Counted from the first letter of the stretch, positions 30,309 to 40,533 are shown. The stretch: DNA of 64,000 nt from Leucobacter chinensis (GCF_019049105.1 NZ_JAHQZR010000001.1:310001-374000), one strand, 5' to 3'. Program-made: numbers and translations. Notes: generated by a model not told the origin, from the sequence alone.

Positions 30309-31793
30309 ATGACTCCATCGGTTCTTCTCGTTGGCGCAGGCCCCATTGGCCTCACCCTGGCAGCCATGTTGCGGCAGCGCGACATCGAGGTGCTCGTGCT
30401 TGAGGCCCACCCGGGCCTCTCGCGGCACCCCAAAGCCCGCGGCATTTCAGCCCGCTCTATGGAAGCTTTCAGGGCGCTCGGTGTTGAAGAGCGCATTCGC
30501 GAGGTCGCGTTGCCAGCGAGCCATATCCGCTTCTTCAGGGGCGACACGCTCGCCGATCCACACGCAGAGGTCTCTGCCGCGCCTCCCACACACGACTCGG
30601 GCAACACCCCTTCACCCGGCGTGCTCTGCTCACAAGACGTGCTTGAGCCGGTGCTGCTCGAGCACGCGAAATCGCTCGGGACGCAGGTGCTCTTTGGGCA
30701 CCGAGTCACCGACGTGCAGCAGACCGAAACGGGCGTGAGTGTCACCGCGCAGGTTGCCGGTGAGACGAAGCACTTCGATGCCGCGTACGTCATTGGTTGC
30801 GATGGTGCACGCAGCACCGTTCGCGAGGCGGCGGGCATTGCTCTTGAGGGCGAGCAGGGGCTCGCGCGGTTTCTCTCGATCCGCCTCATTGCCGACCTGC
30901 GCGAGACCGTTCGTGGCCGCGAATCGACCTCGTACTTTCTCGCTGGGGGCAAGGGCGGGTTTCTCGCGGTCGACAATGCCACGCGGTGGATCTATCAGTA
31001 CCCGATCGCCGAGCACACCGACAGTGACACGCTTCGCGCCGATAACGACCGACTGGCCGAGCTCGTTCGTGTGGCTGCCGGCGTCAGCGAGCTCGAGGTC
31101 ACCGTGCTCGACACCATGACCTGGCGCATGGATGCGTGCCTCGCCACGACGTTTCGAAACGGTCGCCTGTTGCTCGCGGGCGATGCCGCTCACCAGACCC
31201 CGCCGACCGGCGGACACGGCATGAACGTGGGCATTGGCGATGCTGAGACGCTCGCGTGGCGACTTGCCGCGGTGCTTGGCGGATCGGCTCCCGCCGCAAC
31301 CCTCGACCGGTATACCGCTGAGCGCAGGCCCGTCGCCGAGACGATCATCGCGGTGTCTTCGGGCAACGCTGGGCGCAACTACGCGATCGACGATGAGCTG
31401 CTGCTCGCAACGCACTATGGCGCTGCCGAGCCCGTCGCTCTTGGCCCCTACGCGCCGTCTGGCGAGCCGGGAAGGCGCATACCGCACGTCGCGATCGAGG
31501 GTGACCCAGCGGTGGTTTCGAGCCTCGACCTCGTCGCGGTTCACCACCTGCCGACCCTTGTGAGTGAGCACCGAGAGCTTCAATACGCTGCTGCGGCGGC
31601 GGCTCTGGGAATTCCTTACGCGGCGCTCACCGAGGCCAGCCGCCGTGAGCGTGATCCCGGCGAATTCCGCGAGAAGACGGGCCTGGCCCTCGGCGGTGCG
31701 CTGCTCGTGAGGCCCGACGGGCATATCGCAGAGCGTCTTGCGTCTGCCGACGACTTGGCCAGTGCGTTTGAGTGGCTCATGGGAAGGGCATAG
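30309..31793 (+). CDS. FAD-dependent aromatic-ring monooxygenase
   Basis: A 494-residue class A flavoprotein hydroxylase. The Rossmann motif is VLLVGAGPIGLTLAAMLRQR at the N-terminus; the DG motif is YVIGCDGARSTVREAAGI; the GD motif is RLLLAGDAAHQTPPTGGHGM followed by NVGIGDAETLAWRL. These bind FAD and NAD(P)H in phenol and polyketide hydroxylases (PheA/TfdB-like). The substrate is unknown, and no ring-cleavage or polyketide genes are nearby. ATG 30309 has AAGGAAGGGG upstream. It is probably controlled by the divergent CGNR-type protein. Confidence 0.88.
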   Translation: MTPSVLLVGAGPIGLTLAAMLRQRDIEVLVLEAHPGLSRHPKARGISARSMEAFRALGVEERIREVALPASHIRFFRGDTLADPHAEVSAAPPTHDSGNTPSPGVLCSQDVLEPVLLEHAKSLGTQVLFGHRVTDVQQTETGVSVTAQVAGETKHFDAAYVIGCDGARSTVREAAGIALEGEQGLARFLSIRLIADLRETVRGRESTSYFLAGGKGGFLAVDNATRWIYQYPIAEHTDSDTLRADNDRLAELVRVAAGVSELEVTVLDTMTWRMDACLATTFRNGRLLLAGDAAHQTPPTGGHGMNVGIGDAETLAWRLAAVLGGSAPAATLDRYTAERRPVAETIIAVSSGNAGRNYAIDDELLLATHYGAAEPVALGPYAPSGEPGRRIPHVAIEGDPAVVSSLDLVAVHHLPTLVSEHRELQYAAAAAALGIPYAALTEASRRERDPGEFREKTGLALGGALLVRPDGHIAERLASADDLASAFEWLMGRA

Positions 31794-31904
31794 CGAGGCG
31801 AGTCATCGCTTCTTTCGCCGTTCACAACGGCCCTCGAGCTGCTCACGCTTGAAGGTCTGTTGATGACAGCCGCCTGAGGCCTCGTCTCACGTAGCGTTCA
31901 CCCC

Positions 31905-32723
31905 ATGAACCTTGATGAGAACACGGTGCCGAAGCCCGGTCGTGTGGCAGCGAAACCCAGGAGCCCTGCAGCACGCAGCGACGGTGAAGCCGCCTCGTGG
32001 AAGGTGCCGGAGTCGCTGCCGCGAAGACTCTTTCGCGCAATCGCGACGCCGCCCGCGGCTGGCGTGATCATCTTTATCCTCGTGGTGTTGGTCGCAGTGA
32101 TTCTCGCGCTCGTGCGCTCGAACCATGCCTTCTCGCTCGAGGGATCCGAAACCTCAGCTAACGACGAAGCGAACGCGAGCGAAATACTGGGAGGAGAGGC
32201 CTCGCGCGGGGAAGCCGGCTCGAACGATTCCCGTAGTGAGGGCGATCGTGGTGCGGATCCCGGTGACCGCTCGAGCAAGGGTGCCGAGAGCGCGAGCGTG
32301 TTTGTTCACGTGCTGGGTGAAGTGAAGAAGCCTGGGGTTATCGAACTGACCTCCGGTGAGCGGGTGCAGCAAGCAATCCAAGCGGCCGGGGGAGTCACCG
32401 ACAAAGCCTCGCTCGTCGGGGTTAACCTTGCGCGCGAGGTGATCGACGGTGAACAGATACTCGTTCCCGCAGAGGGTGAGCAAAGCGAGCAGCCCGGCTC
32501 ATCGGGAGCCGCGGCGCCCGAAGCGGGTGGGCCGGTGAACCTCAACAGCGCCGACGCGGCGGCACTCGAAACGCTGCCGCGTATTGGCCCGGCCCTCGCC
32601 GCTCGAATCATTGAGTGGCGCGACGCAAACGGCGGGTTTCGTAGCGTCGACGACCTCATGAACGTCTCAGGCATCGGCCCGAAGGTCTTTGCCGAGCTGC
32701 GCGACCTTGTGACCGCCCCGTGA
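31905..32723 (+). CDS. comEA: ComEA-type DNA-binding protein (SLBB plus helix-hairpin-helix)
   Basis: A 272-residue protein anchored by one helix (about 51-72, AAGVIIFILVVLVAVILALV). An acidic, Ser-rich linker follows, then an SLBB domain (VFVHVLGEVKKPGVIELTSG) and a C-terminal double helix-hairpin-helix with NLNSADAAALETLPRIGPAL and NVSGIGPKVFAELRDLV. ComEA binds exogenous double-stranded DNA outside the membrane and passes it to ComEC. Its stop overlaps the comEC GTG as GTGA. No strong ribosome site precedes the ATG. Competence has not been shown for this organism. Confidence 0.93.
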   Translation: MNLDENTVPKPGRVAAKPRSPAARSDGEAASWKVPESLPRRLFRAIATPPAAGVIIFILVVLVAVILALVRSNHAFSLEGSETSANDEANASEILGGEASRGEAGSNDSRSEGDRGADPGDRSSKGAESASVFVHVLGEVKKPGVIELTSGERVQQAIQAAGGVTDKASLVGVNLAREVIDGEQILVPAEGEQSEQPGSSGAAAPEAGGPVNLNSADAAALETLPRIGPALAARIIEWRDANGGFRSVDDLMNVSGIGPKVFAELRDLVTAP

Positions 32724-35155
32724 ACACGGGGCGGGGCCAACCGCCGGGCACCTGGCGGCTGCTTTTTGCTGCGCTTGTGTCATGGGCCACAGCCGCGTTT
32801 CTGATTGCCCGCCCGGGTTGGGCTATGCCGGTGACGGTGGCTTCACTGGTAATTGGCGGTCTGATGCTCGGCGCATCGATGGTCTTCAAGGAGGCTCAGC
32901 TGCCGCGGTGTGTGGCGCGCTTTTCCGTCGTGACGCTCGCCTTTCTCGCGGTCGTTTCCGGGCAGATCGCACACCAGGAGTGGGTGCGCGAGGCGCCAGA
33001 GGTGAGCGGCGTCGAGCAAGCGACGATCCGCACCCATCAAAGCGACGCGGCGAGTTCGCGCGGCAATGCGATGCGTGAGGCGAAGCTCGCGGGGTTTGTC
33101 GAGCGCACTGCGACGGGCGACGGGTGGGTGCAGGCAGACGTCTTGACGAGCCGCGGTAGGGTGCCGGTGCTGCTCTGGTTTTCGAAAGACACGCTCGAAC
33201 AACTCGACGGGGCCACTGAGATTCCCTCCTCGCGGTGGGTTCCCGGCATGGTTGTGCGCTTCGACGGGAGCTTTCGCCCGTCAGAGCCCGAACGGTCAAC
33301 GGCCTACATGGTGAGCGTTCAAGAGCTCAACGTAGCCGAAAGCCCCGCGGCCTGGCACCGAGTCATCGCCTCGTTACGGCTCTCGATCATTGAGCATGCT
33401 TCGGTCGTTGACGGCGCCGACCTGGTACCGGGCTTCACTGTCGGTGACACGACACTCGTGACCGAAGAGCTCGATGAGGCCATGAAAACGACGAGCCTCA
33501 CGCACCTCATCGCGGTGTCGGGCGCGAACTGCGCGCTCATTGTTGCCGCCGCGATGGTCGCGGTTTCGTATGTTGGGCTTGGAAGGCGATTACGCATTGG
33601 ATTCGGGGCTCTTGCACTGTTCGGGTTCACGCTTATCGTGGGGCCTGACCCGAGCATTCAGCGAGCGGCCCTCATGGCAGCCGTGACACTGCTCTCGCAG
33701 TTCGGTGGGCGCCGTGGCGTCGGGTTTGCCTCGCTCGGCTGCGCCATGATCGTGCTGCTCATCAGCGACCCCTGGCAAGCGCGCCACCCCGGTTTCACAT
33801 TGTCGGTCGCCGCAACCGCCGGCATTATGTTTTGGGCGCCGGCGATCACCCGCTGGCTTTCCCAGTGGGCAAGGTTGCCGATGCCCTTGGCGCTCACACT
33901 CGCCGTGACCATCGCGGCCCAGGTCACCTGCGGGCCACTCTTATTGCTGCTGCAGCCGGGGCTTGCCCTCGGCGGCATTGTTGCGAACGTTCTCGCCGCT
34001 CCGGCAGCGCCGCTCGGCACTGGTATCGGACTTCTCGCGATGCTCGCCGCACCCGTGGCCCCTTGGCTCGGGCACTGGCTGACGCTTGTCGCTGCCGTTC
34101 CCTCGTCATGGGTTATCTGGCTCGCAGTGACGATCACAGAGATGCCACTCACGCGCTTGTATTGGCCGGGTGGCGCGGTTGGTGCCGTGCTCCTAACACT
34201 GTGCCAGGGCAGCATCATCGCATCGCTGTGGCTGCGCAGCATGAGGCCGGTGGGCCGTTGGCGAGCACGCATCGATGCACCGGTATTGTTGCGCCGCCTC
34301 TGGTGGGCCTTCGGAGCGGCCGGCATCGGAACTTTCGTGGCGGTCAGCATCACCTCACCGGTCATGACCCGGGTGACGACCCCCGGAGACTGGTTCGTCG
34401 TGATGTGCGACGTAGGGCAGGGCGACGCTTTTCTCGTGAGAGACCCCGCAGACCCTGGCAGAGTGATGCTCACCGATACCGGCGTCGACGAAACGGCGGT
34501 ATCGGCTTGCCTCGATCGCTTTGGAGTGACCGAGGTGACGCTGCTCGTACTCAGCCACGACGATGCCGATCACGTCGGCGGCATTGGGGCAGTGCTCGGT
34601 CGCACGCGGGCTGCGCTCATCTCACGCCCCGTTACCGGAGACTCTGCCGAACGCGCTCCCGAGCAGCAGCTACAGCGACACTCGATTCCGTACCGAATCG
34701 GGGTTGAGGGTATGCAGGGAACCCTCGGCAGCGACAACCCCGACGCCACCCTCGCGTGGCGTATTCTCGCGCCGACCACAGAGCAGCCGATTACGAGTGC
34801 GAACGGTGCGAGCATTGTCATGCGCATCGACGTTCAGGGGGTGTGTCTTTTCATGCTCGCCGATACCGGTGAGGGCGATCACGCGACGATTCGGTCACGT
34901 TACCCAGACGAGCGCTGCGACATCGTGAAGGTCGCTCATCACGGTTCGAAGGATGCCGAGGCCGAGTTGCTCGAGCAACTCGGCGCAGAGTACGGTCTCG
35001 TATCGAGCGGAGCCGAGAACCGCTACGGGCACCCGAGCGATAAGGCGCTGGGTGACCTCGCCAGGGCCAAAACGATCCCGTTGCGCAGTGATACCCACGG
35101 CTCGATCGCGCTTTCGCTACAGGGCGACAGAGTCGTTGTCTGGAGTGAACGATAG
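32720..35155 (+). CDS. comEC: ComEC/Rec2 DNA-uptake channel
   Basis: An 811-residue polytopic membrane protein. The competence domain (about 245-510) contains THLIAVSGANCALIVAAAM and IQRAALMAAVTLLSQFGGRR. The C-terminal third is a metallo-beta-lactamase-like domain with VMCDVGQGDAFLVRDP, LLVLSHDDADHVGG (H613, H618) and IVKVAHHGSKDAEAEL, so the nuclease metal site looks intact. It imports single-stranded DNA during transformation. It is coupled to comEA, and its TAG stop doubles as the start of a -10 hexamer for holA. Confidence 0.94.
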   Translation: MNTGRGQPPGTWRLLFAALVSWATAAFLIARPGWAMPVTVASLVIGGLMLGASMVFKEAQLPRCVARFSVVTLAFLAVVSGQIAHQEWVREAPEVSGVEQATIRTHQSDAASSRGNAMREAKLAGFVERTATGDGWVQADVLTSRGRVPVLLWFSKDTLEQLDGATEIPSSRWVPGMVVRFDGSFRPSEPERSTAYMVSVQELNVAESPAAWHRVIASLRLSIIEHASVVDGADLVPGFTVGDTTLVTEELDEAMKTTSLTHLIAVSGANCALIVAAAMVAVSYVGLGRRLRIGFGALALFGFTLIVGPDPSIQRAALMAAVTLLSQFGGRRGVGFASLGCAMIVLLISDPWQARHPGFTLSVAATAGIMFWAPAITRWLSQWARLPMPLALTLAVTIAAQVTCGPLLLLLQPGLALGGIVANVLAAPAAPLGTGIGLLAMLAAPVAPWLGHWLTLVAAVPSSWVIWLAVTITEMPLTRLYWPGGAVGAVLLTLCQGSIIASLWLRSMRPVGRWRARIDAPVLLRRLWWAFGAAGIGTFVAVSITSPVMTRVTTPGDWFVVMCDVGQGDAFLVRDPADPGRVMLTDTGVDETAVSACLDRFGVTEVTLLVLSHDDADHVGGIGAVLGRTRAALISRPVTGDSAERAPEQQLQRHSIPYRIGVEGMQGTLGSDNPDATLAWRILAPTTEQPITSANGASIVMRIDVQGVCLFMLADTGEGDHATIRSRYPDERCDIVKVAHHGSKDAEAELLEQLGAEYGLVSSGAENRYGHPSDKALGDLARAKTIPLRSDTHGSIALSLQGDRVVVWSER

Positions 35156-35158
35156 AGT
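35153..35158 (+). promoter_or_regulatory. -10 element of leaderless holA, overlapping the comEC stop
   Basis: TAGAGT starts on the comEC TAG stop codon and ends 6 nt before the holA GTG at 35165. No ribosome site precedes that GTG. Confidence 0.5.
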
Positions 35159-35164
35159 AGAGCC

Positions 35165-36172
35165 GTGGCAGCCAAAGCAAAGATTCCCCAACTCTCGTGG
35201 TCAGACGTGCAGCCGGTTCCGGTCATGCTCGTGACCGGTCCAGAACAGCTTTTTGCTGACCGGGCCTGGCTTCGTATGCGATCGATGCTGCGTGAGCAAG
35301 ACCCGGCACTCGAGATCCACGAGGTCGAGGCGAGCCAGTACGAGTCAGGCATGCTCATGACGCTCGCGAGCCCCTCACTCTTTGGCGAGCCGCGGCTCAT
35401 TCGCGTCATGGGCGCTGAAAAAGCCACTGACGCGTTCATCACCGACGCGAAGGCATACCTCGAAGTTCCTGATGCTGACACGACCCTCGTGATTCGTCAC
35501 GGCGGGGGGCAGCGCGGCAAGGGACTTCTCGACGCGATCCGCGCGATGCCCGCTGGAGCCGTCGAAGTGCTGTGCCCAGCGGTGAAGCCCGGCGACCTGC
35601 CGGCGCTCGTGCGTGCCGAGTTCCATCGGCTCGGCGTCAAGGCCGACCCGCGGGCGATGCAGGCACTCGTGCAAGCTTTTCCTGAAAACCTTGAAGAGCT
35701 CATCGCGGTGTGCGGCCAGCTCGCCCAAAATAGCGGCGGCAACGTGACGCTCTCGCAGGTCGAGATCATGACGGGCGGCCGCGTCGAGACGAACGCCTTT
35801 AAGGTCGCTGATGCCGCGATCGCGGGCAACGCGGGAGAGGCATTACTCTTCCTGCGCCAGGCGCTCGATACCGGCGTGCAACCGATCCCTCTGCTCGGCG
35901 CCCTCAACTATAAGCTGCGTGCCATCGCCCGGGTGTGCGGGGCAGAGGCCTCGGCAGCCCAACTCGCCAAAGAGTTCGGCATGCCGCCCTGGCAGGTCGA
36001 CCGCGCAATGCGCGACGTGCGCGGCTGGCGTGAAAGCGGCCTCGCCCGGGTCATGACTGAGTCAGCGGCGACCGACCTCGCTCTCAAGGGCGGGTCTCGC
36101 GATGCCGTCTACGCGCTCGAGCGCTTCGTGTTGCTCGTGGCCCGCAAGGGCGCTCCGCTCCCGGCCGCCTAA
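35165..36172 (+). CDS. holA: DNA polymerase III delta subunit
   Basis: A 335-residue clamp-loader subunit that opens the sliding clamp. It has the HolA pattern: PVMLVTGPEQLFADRAWLRM, then RLIRVMGAEKATDAFITDAK, then FPENLEELIAVCGQLAQNSG, then AANAGEALLFLRQ-like helix and MPPWQVDRAMRDVRGW near the C-terminus. There is no Walker motif, as expected for delta. The GTG start is preceded by TAGAGT at 6 nt, suggesting a leaderless transcript of its own even though it follows comEC. A terminator lies beyond the stop, shared with the convergent rpsT. Confidence 0.93.
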   Translation: MAAKAKIPQLSWSDVQPVPVMLVTGPEQLFADRAWLRMRSMLREQDPALEIHEVEASQYESGMLMTLASPSLFGEPRLIRVMGAEKATDAFITDAKAYLEVPDADTTLVIRHGGGQRGKGLLDAIRAMPAGAVEVLCPAVKPGDLPALVRAEFHRLGVKADPRAMQALVQAFPENLEELIAVCGQLAQNSGGNVTLSQVEIMTGGRVETNAFKVADAAIAGNAGEALLFLRQALDTGVQPIPLLGALNYKLRAIARVCGAEASAAQLAKEFGMPPWQVDRAMRDVRGWRESGLARVMTESAATDLALKGGSRDAVYALERFVLLVARKGAPLPAA

Positions 36173-36216
36173 GCACTGAACTCTGGGCACGAGGGGAATG
36201 GGGCCCTAGAAACACG

Positions 36217-36246
36217 AAGGGCCCCCACCAAGCGGTGAGGGCCCTT
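36217..36246. terminator. Bidirectional terminator between holA and rpsT
   Basis: AAGGGCCC (36217-36224) pairs with GGGCCCTT (36239-36246), with CACC/GGTG extending the stem around loop AAGC. It lies between convergent genes. Confidence 0.85.
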
Positions 36247-36262
36247 GACGTGAAACGCGTCA

Positions 36263-36529
36263 CTACGCTGCGAGAGCGTTTACCTGCTGTGCGAGCTTCG
36301 ACTTGCGGTTCGCGGCCTGGTTCTTGTGCAGAACGCCCTTCGAAACAGCCTTGTCGATCTTGCGGCTCGCCTCTTTGAGCTTCTTCTCTGCGAGCTCCTT
36401 GTCGCCAGCGGCAACTGCTGCGCGGGTCTGGCGTGCGAGGGTACGGAACTCGCTCTTCACGGCACGGTTACGCTCGGTAGCCTTGCGGTTGGTCTTGATG
36501 CGCTTGATCTGCGACTTAATATTTGCCAC
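36263..36529 (-). CDS. rpsT: 30S ribosomal protein S20
   Basis: An 88-residue, Lys/Arg-rich helical protein beginning (GTG start) [20 protein letters not shown], the S20 signature, and ending [13 protein letters not shown]. It binds 16S rRNA early in 30S assembly. It is monocistronic, convergent with holA and divergent from lepA; this neighbourhood is conserved in many actinobacteria. The GTG is preceded by AAAGGAC at moderate spacing. Confidence 0.98.
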   Translation of the reverse strand: MANIKSQIKRIKTNRKATERNRAVKSEFRTLARQTRAAVAAGDKELAEKKLKEASRKIDKAVSKGVLHKNQAANRKSKLAQQVNALAA

Positions 36530-36697
36530 TTGGTACTTTGTCCTTTAGCTTAAAAATCATTAACGGTTGAGTCCCGACGGCAGAGAAGAGGGCTACCGGG
36601 CGGGGTGTGTGGTTACCCACACGCAAGCCAAGAACCAACTCTACCAGAAAAAGCCGCGCGCGAAAGGAGTAAACAGCATCGTTTCGCGATTTCATGA

Positions 36698-36703
36698 GAT
36701 ACT
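36698..36703 (+). promoter_or_regulatory. -10 element close to the lepA start
   Basis: GATACT ends 8 nt before the lepA ATG at 36712, and no ribosome site lies between, again fitting a leaderless or near-leaderless mRNA. Confidence 0.4.
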
Positions 36704-36711
36704 GAATCACA

Positions 36712-38562
36712 ATGTCTCCTCGAAGTGTTCATCCCCCTGTGCCGGCGTCGACCGATCCGCGCATGATTCGCAACTTCTGCATCATCGCGCACATCGACCA
36801 CGGTAAATCAACTCTTGCCGACCGCATGCTGCAGATCACCGGCACGGTTCCCGACCGTGAGATGCGTGCTCAGTACCTCGACAATATGGATATTGAGCGA
36901 GAACGCGGCATCACGATCAAGTCGCAGGCCGTGCGTATGCACTGGCAGCACGAGAGCGCCGAGTACGCGCTCAACATGATCGACACCCCTGGCCACGTCG
37001 ACTTCAGCTACGAGGTTTCACGTTCGCTGGCCGCCTGCGAGGGAGCGATTCTGCTCGTCGACGCGGCACAGGGCATTGAAGCCCAGACGCTCGCGAACCT
37101 GTACCTCGCAATGGAGCACGACCTCGAAATCATTCCGGTGCTCAACAAGATTGACCTGCCGGCGGCCGACCCCGAGCGGGTCGCGCGCGAGATCTGTGAC
37201 CTGCTCGGTGGCGAGCCCGAAGACATTATTAAGGTCTCTGGCAAGACCGGCATGGGCGTTGAAGAACTGCTCGACCGCGTGATCGAGAAGGTTCCGGCAC
37301 CGGTGGGCGAGCAGGAGGCCCCCGCACGCGCCATGATTTTTGACTCGGTCTATGACCCGTACCGCGGTGTTGTGACCTACGTTCGTATGGTTGACGGCAG
37401 ACTCACGCCGCGCGAAAAAGTGCAGATGATGTCGACGGGTATGGTCTACGAGGCGCTCGAGATCGGCGTTTCTTCACCCGGGCCAGAACCGACGAAGGGA
37501 CTCGCGACCGGCGAGGTCGGCTACCTCATTACTGGTGTGAAAGACGTGCGTCAGTCGAAAGTTGGCGACACGGTCACGAGCCAGCACCACGGTGCCGAAG
37601 AGGCACTTCCCGGTTACACCGACCCGAAGCCCATGGTCTTCTCGGGCCTGTACCCGATCGATGGTTCTGACTACCCGATCCTGCGCGAGGCGCTCGACAA
37701 GTTGAAGCTCTCAGACGCGGCGCTGCAGTACGAGCCCGAGACCTCGGTTGCGCTCGGCTTCGGTTTTCGCTGTGGCTTCCTCGGGCTTCTGCACCTCGAA
37801 ATTATCTCGGAGCGCCTGCGCCGCGAGTTTGACCTCGACCTCATCGCGACCGCGCCGAGCGTGGTCTACTCGGTGACCGCTGAAGACGGCGAAGAGATTA
37901 CGGTCACGAACCCGAGCGAGTACCCCGAGGGCAAGATTATGAGCGTGCGCGAGCCGATGGTGCGCGTCGCGATTCTCGCTCCCAAAGATTACGTTGGCGC
38001 GATCATGGAGCTCTGCCAGAGCCGTCGCGGCAGCCTGCTCGGTATGGAATACCTGGGGGAGCGCGTCGAGCTTCGCTACGCAATGCCACTCGGTGAGATC
38101 GTGTTTGACTTCTTCGACCACCTGAAGAGCCGCACGCAGGGGTACGCAAGCCTCGACTACGAGCCGATGGGTGAGCAAGAAGCCGATCTCGTGAAGGTCG
38201 ACATCCTGCTGCAGGGTGACAAAGTCGATGCGTTCAGTGCGATCGTGCACCGTGACAGTGCCTACCACTACGGCACGCTCATGACCGAGCGACTGCGCAA
38301 ACTCATTCCGAGGCAGCAGTTTGAAGTGCCGATTCAGGCGGCAATCGGGTCGCGCGTGATCGCGCGTGAGACCATTCGCGCGATCCGCAAAGACGTTCTG
38401 GCAAAGTGCTACGGCGGTGACATTAGTCGTAAGCGTAAACTGCTTGAGAAGCAAAAGGAAGGCAAGAAGCGCATGAAAATGGTGGGCCGCGTTGAGGTAC
38501 CACAGGAAGCGTTTATTGCCGCACTCTCGGGTGACGTCGAGGACAAGGAGAAAAATAAGTGA
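36712..38562 (+). CDS. lepA: Elongation factor 4 (LepA)
   Basis: A 616-residue translational GTPase. The P-loop is [17 protein letters not shown], switch I and II include [15 protein letters not shown] and [17 protein letters not shown], and the NKIDLP guanine-specificity motif is present. The LepA-specific C-terminal domain contains [20 protein letters not shown] followed by [11 protein letters not shown]. LepA back-translocates or remodels stalled ribosomes and aids 30S biogenesis. The stop overlaps the GTG of the DUF1990 gene (GTGA), so the pair is coupled. Confidence 0.98.
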   Translation: MSPRSVHPPVPASTDPRMIRNFCIIAHIDHGKSTLADRMLQITGTVPDREMRAQYLDNMDIERERGITIKSQAVRMHWQHESAEYALNMIDTPGHVDFSYEVSRSLAACEGAILLVDAAQGIEAQTLANLYLAMEHDLEIIPVLNKIDLPAADPERVAREICDLLGGEPEDIIKVSGKTGMGVEELLDRVIEKVPAPVGEQEAPARAMIFDSVYDPYRGVVTYVRMVDGRLTPREKVQMMSTGMVYEALEIGVSSPGPEPTKGLATGEVGYLITGVKDVRQSKVGDTVTSQHHGAEEALPGYTDPKPMVFSGLYPIDGSDYPILREALDKLKLSDAALQYEPETSVALGFGFRCGFLGLLHLEIISERLRREFDLDLIATAPSVVYSVTAEDGEEITVTNPSEYPEGKIMSVREPMVRVAILAPKDYVGAIMELCQSRRGSLLGMEYLGERVELRYAMPLGEIVFDFFDHLKSRTQGYASLDYEPMGEQEADLVKVDILLQGDKVDAFSAIVHRDSAYHYGTLMTERLRKLIPRQQFEVPIQAAIGSRVIARETIRAIRKDVLAKCYGGDISRKRKLLEKQKEGKKRMKMVGRVEVPQEAFIAALSGDVEDKEKNK

Positions 38563-39242
38563 GCGATGAGCAGCCAATCCTGAGGCGCTCCACACACGTC
38601 GACCACGAGGTCAGCTACGCATCGGTCGGCGCCTCGCAGGCGCCCGACCTCATGAAGTATCCACCTGTTGGCAGTACCCCCTTCGAAGAAGAGGTGCTGC
38701 TCGGCAGCGGCGAAGATCGCTTCATGTCGGCTAGCTCGACCCTCATGACCTGGGGCGCGCAAAAGGGCGCCAACATCGAGATTGAGCTCGTCGACAAAGG
38801 GCAGGAATCGAAGTACGCATCGATCTCGTTTCGCGACACCGGGCTTCCCGAAGGCCCGAAAGAGAACGAGCAGCTCTTTGCGCCAGACGGCACCCCGTAC
38901 CTCGAGGCTGGTCACCTCGTAAATTATCGTATCGGTGACGAAGACGTGCGCAGCATGCGGGTGATCAGTGTCATTGATGAGACGAACCGTGTCGGCTTCA
39001 TTGTCGGCAGCGCGGCAGAGTCTGACATCGCGGGCGAGGCCTTCTTGCGTGTCGAAATGCGTTCCGATAACTCGGTGTGGGCGGTTGCTCGTGGCTTTTT
39101 CTACGACGCACGCAAGGGCAGCAAGAAGCTGCTCACCAAGAGCAGCGTGAAGAAAGAGATTGCCCGCGTAGCCGAGCAGTTGCACGCACTCACGCCCGTC
39201 GTGCAAGCGACGATCAACGCGTCAAGCTCAGAAGAAGAGTAA
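38559..39242 (+). CDS. DUF1990 family protein
   Basis: A 227-residue protein with the DUF1990 pattern: [20 protein letters not shown] followed by [38 protein letters not shown], and later [20 protein letters not shown] followed by [20 protein letters not shown] and [19 protein letters not shown]. The family, related to lipid-binding folds, has no assigned biochemical role. It is wedged between lepA (4-bp overlap) and hemW (one base gap), so it belongs to a three-gene operon. Its extended C-terminus (residues 185-227) is Lys-rich and helical. Confidence 0.85.
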   Translation: MSDEQPILRRSTHVDHEVSYASVGASQAPDLMKYPPVGSTPFEEEVLLGSGEDRFMSASSTLMTWGAQKGANIEIELVDKGQESKYASISFRDTGLPEGPKENEQLFAPDGTPYLEAGHLVNYRIGDEDVRSMRVISVIDETNRVGFIVGSAAESDIAGEAFLRVEMRSDNSVWAVARGFFYDARKGSKKLLTKSSVKKEIARVAEQLHALTPVVQATINASSSEEE

Positions 39243-39243
39243 C

Positions 39244-40467
39244 GTGGCGAGCCAGCCCCCCGAGGGCGTCAGCGCTCCCGAAGACGGTTCTCTACCCGAG
39301 AGTGTGACCGCTGGCGCGCACGAGCGCAACTTCGGGGTCTATCTGCACGTGCCCTATTGCCGGGTGCGCTGCGGGTACTGCGACTTCAACACCTACACGG
39401 CCTCCGAGCTTCGCGGCGCAAAGCGCGAGAACTATGCTGGCGAGGCGGTGCACGAGGTGCGTCTGGCGGGCGACGTCATGCGCCGAGTGGGGCTTCCTGA
39501 GCGCAAGGTTTCGACGGTCTTCTTTGGTGGCGGAACCCCGACGCTCCTGCCGGGCGAGCAGCTCGCCGAGATGCTGCACGCGGTACGTGACGAGTGGGGG
39601 CTCGCCGACGGGGCCGAGGTTTCGATCGAGGCGAACCCCGATACCGTCACCCCGCAGCTGCTTGAGACGCTCGCAGCGGCGGGCTTCACTCGGGTGAGCA
39701 TGGGCATGCAGTCGGCTGTGCCGCACGTGCTCGCAACACTCGATCGAACGCACGAGCCGGCGATGGTTCCGAAGGCCGTCGACATGGTGAAGGAAGCCGG
39801 GCTGCAGGTGAGTCTCGACCTTATCTATGGCACCCCAGGGGAATCGCTCGAAGACTGGCGTACCTCGCTCGAGACGGCGATCGCCTGCGCACCCGACCAC
39901 CTGAGCGCATACGCGCTCATCGTCGAACAGGGCACGAAGCTCGCCCGGCAAATTCGCCGCGGTGAGGTTGCGCAGCCCGATGACGATCTGCACGCGGCAA
40001 TGTACGAGCTCGCCGATGGCATGCTTCAGGCTGCCGGGTATGAGTGGTATGAAATCTCGAACTGGGCGAGGGCAGATGAGCTGCGATCGCGGCACAACCT
40101 CTCGTACTGGACCGGTGAAGATTGGTGGGCGATTGGGCCAGGGGCTCACTCGCACATCGGTGGCGTGCGCTGGTGGAACGTCAAACACCCTGCAGCCTAC
40201 GCCGAGCGCATTGCCCGTGACGTTTCGCCTGCCCACCAGCGAGAGCTGCTCACGGCTGAAGACCAGCGCATCGAAAGCATCATGCTCGAATCGCGGCTGC
40301 GCACTGGCGCGCGCATCTCGCAACTCGAAGAGGCCGGAAAGAGCGAGGTCGCGAGCCTGATCGCCGAGGGCTTAATCGATGGCAAAGCGGCGATTGCGGG
40401 GCGGATCGTGCCGACGCTCAGGGGTCGGCTGCTTTCAGACACGGTCGTTCATCGCCTGCTTCAGTGA
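39244..40467 (+). CDS. hemW: HemW, radical-SAM haem chaperone
   Basis: A 407-residue radical-SAM protein. The Fe-S cluster cysteines are C39, C43 and C46 in LHVPYCRVRCGYCDFNTY. The haem-binding HNxxYW motif is present (HNLSYW, 284-289), which separates HemW from true oxygen-independent coproporphyrinogen oxidases. It is thought to insert haem into respiratory enzymes, fitting a genome with cytochrome bd. It follows the DUF1990 gene by one base, and CIRCE-controlled hrcA begins downstream. Confidence 0.94.
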   Translation: MASQPPEGVSAPEDGSLPESVTAGAHERNFGVYLHVPYCRVRCGYCDFNTYTASELRGAKRENYAGEAVHEVRLAGDVMRRVGLPERKVSTVFFGGGTPTLLPGEQLAEMLHAVRDEWGLADGAEVSIEANPDTVTPQLLETLAAAGFTRVSMGMQSAVPHVLATLDRTHEPAMVPKAVDMVKEAGLQVSLDLIYGTPGESLEDWRTSLETAIACAPDHLSAYALIVEQGTKLARQIRRGEVAQPDDDLHAAMYELADGMLQAAGYEWYEISNWARADELRSRHNLSYWTGEDWWAIGPGAHSHIGGVRWWNVKHPAAYAERIARDVSPAHQRELLTAEDQRIESIMLESRLRTGARISQLEEAGKSEVASLIAEGLIDGKAAIAGRIVPTLRGRLLSDTVVHRLLQ

Positions 40468-40493
40468 AAAATGTTCAGGTTGTTCGACTAGTA

Positions 40494-40520
40494 TTAGCAC
40501 TCAGGTATTGAGAGTGCCAA
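40494..40520 (+). promoter_or_regulatory. CIRCE operator of hrcA
   Basis: TTAGCACTC (40494-40502), nine bases, GAGTGCCAA (40512-40520): 17 of 18 arm positions match the CIRCE consensus. It lies 13 bases before the hrcA ATG, so HrcA represses hrcA-dnaJ and probably the downstream run. Confidence 0.95.
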
Positions 40521-40533
40521 TGCGGAGGTGTGA

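Noticed and set aside
30630-31724. 364-codon open frame antisense to the FAD monooxygenase
   Set aside because: Composition is an artefact of the real gene on the plus strand, which has clear FAD motifs.
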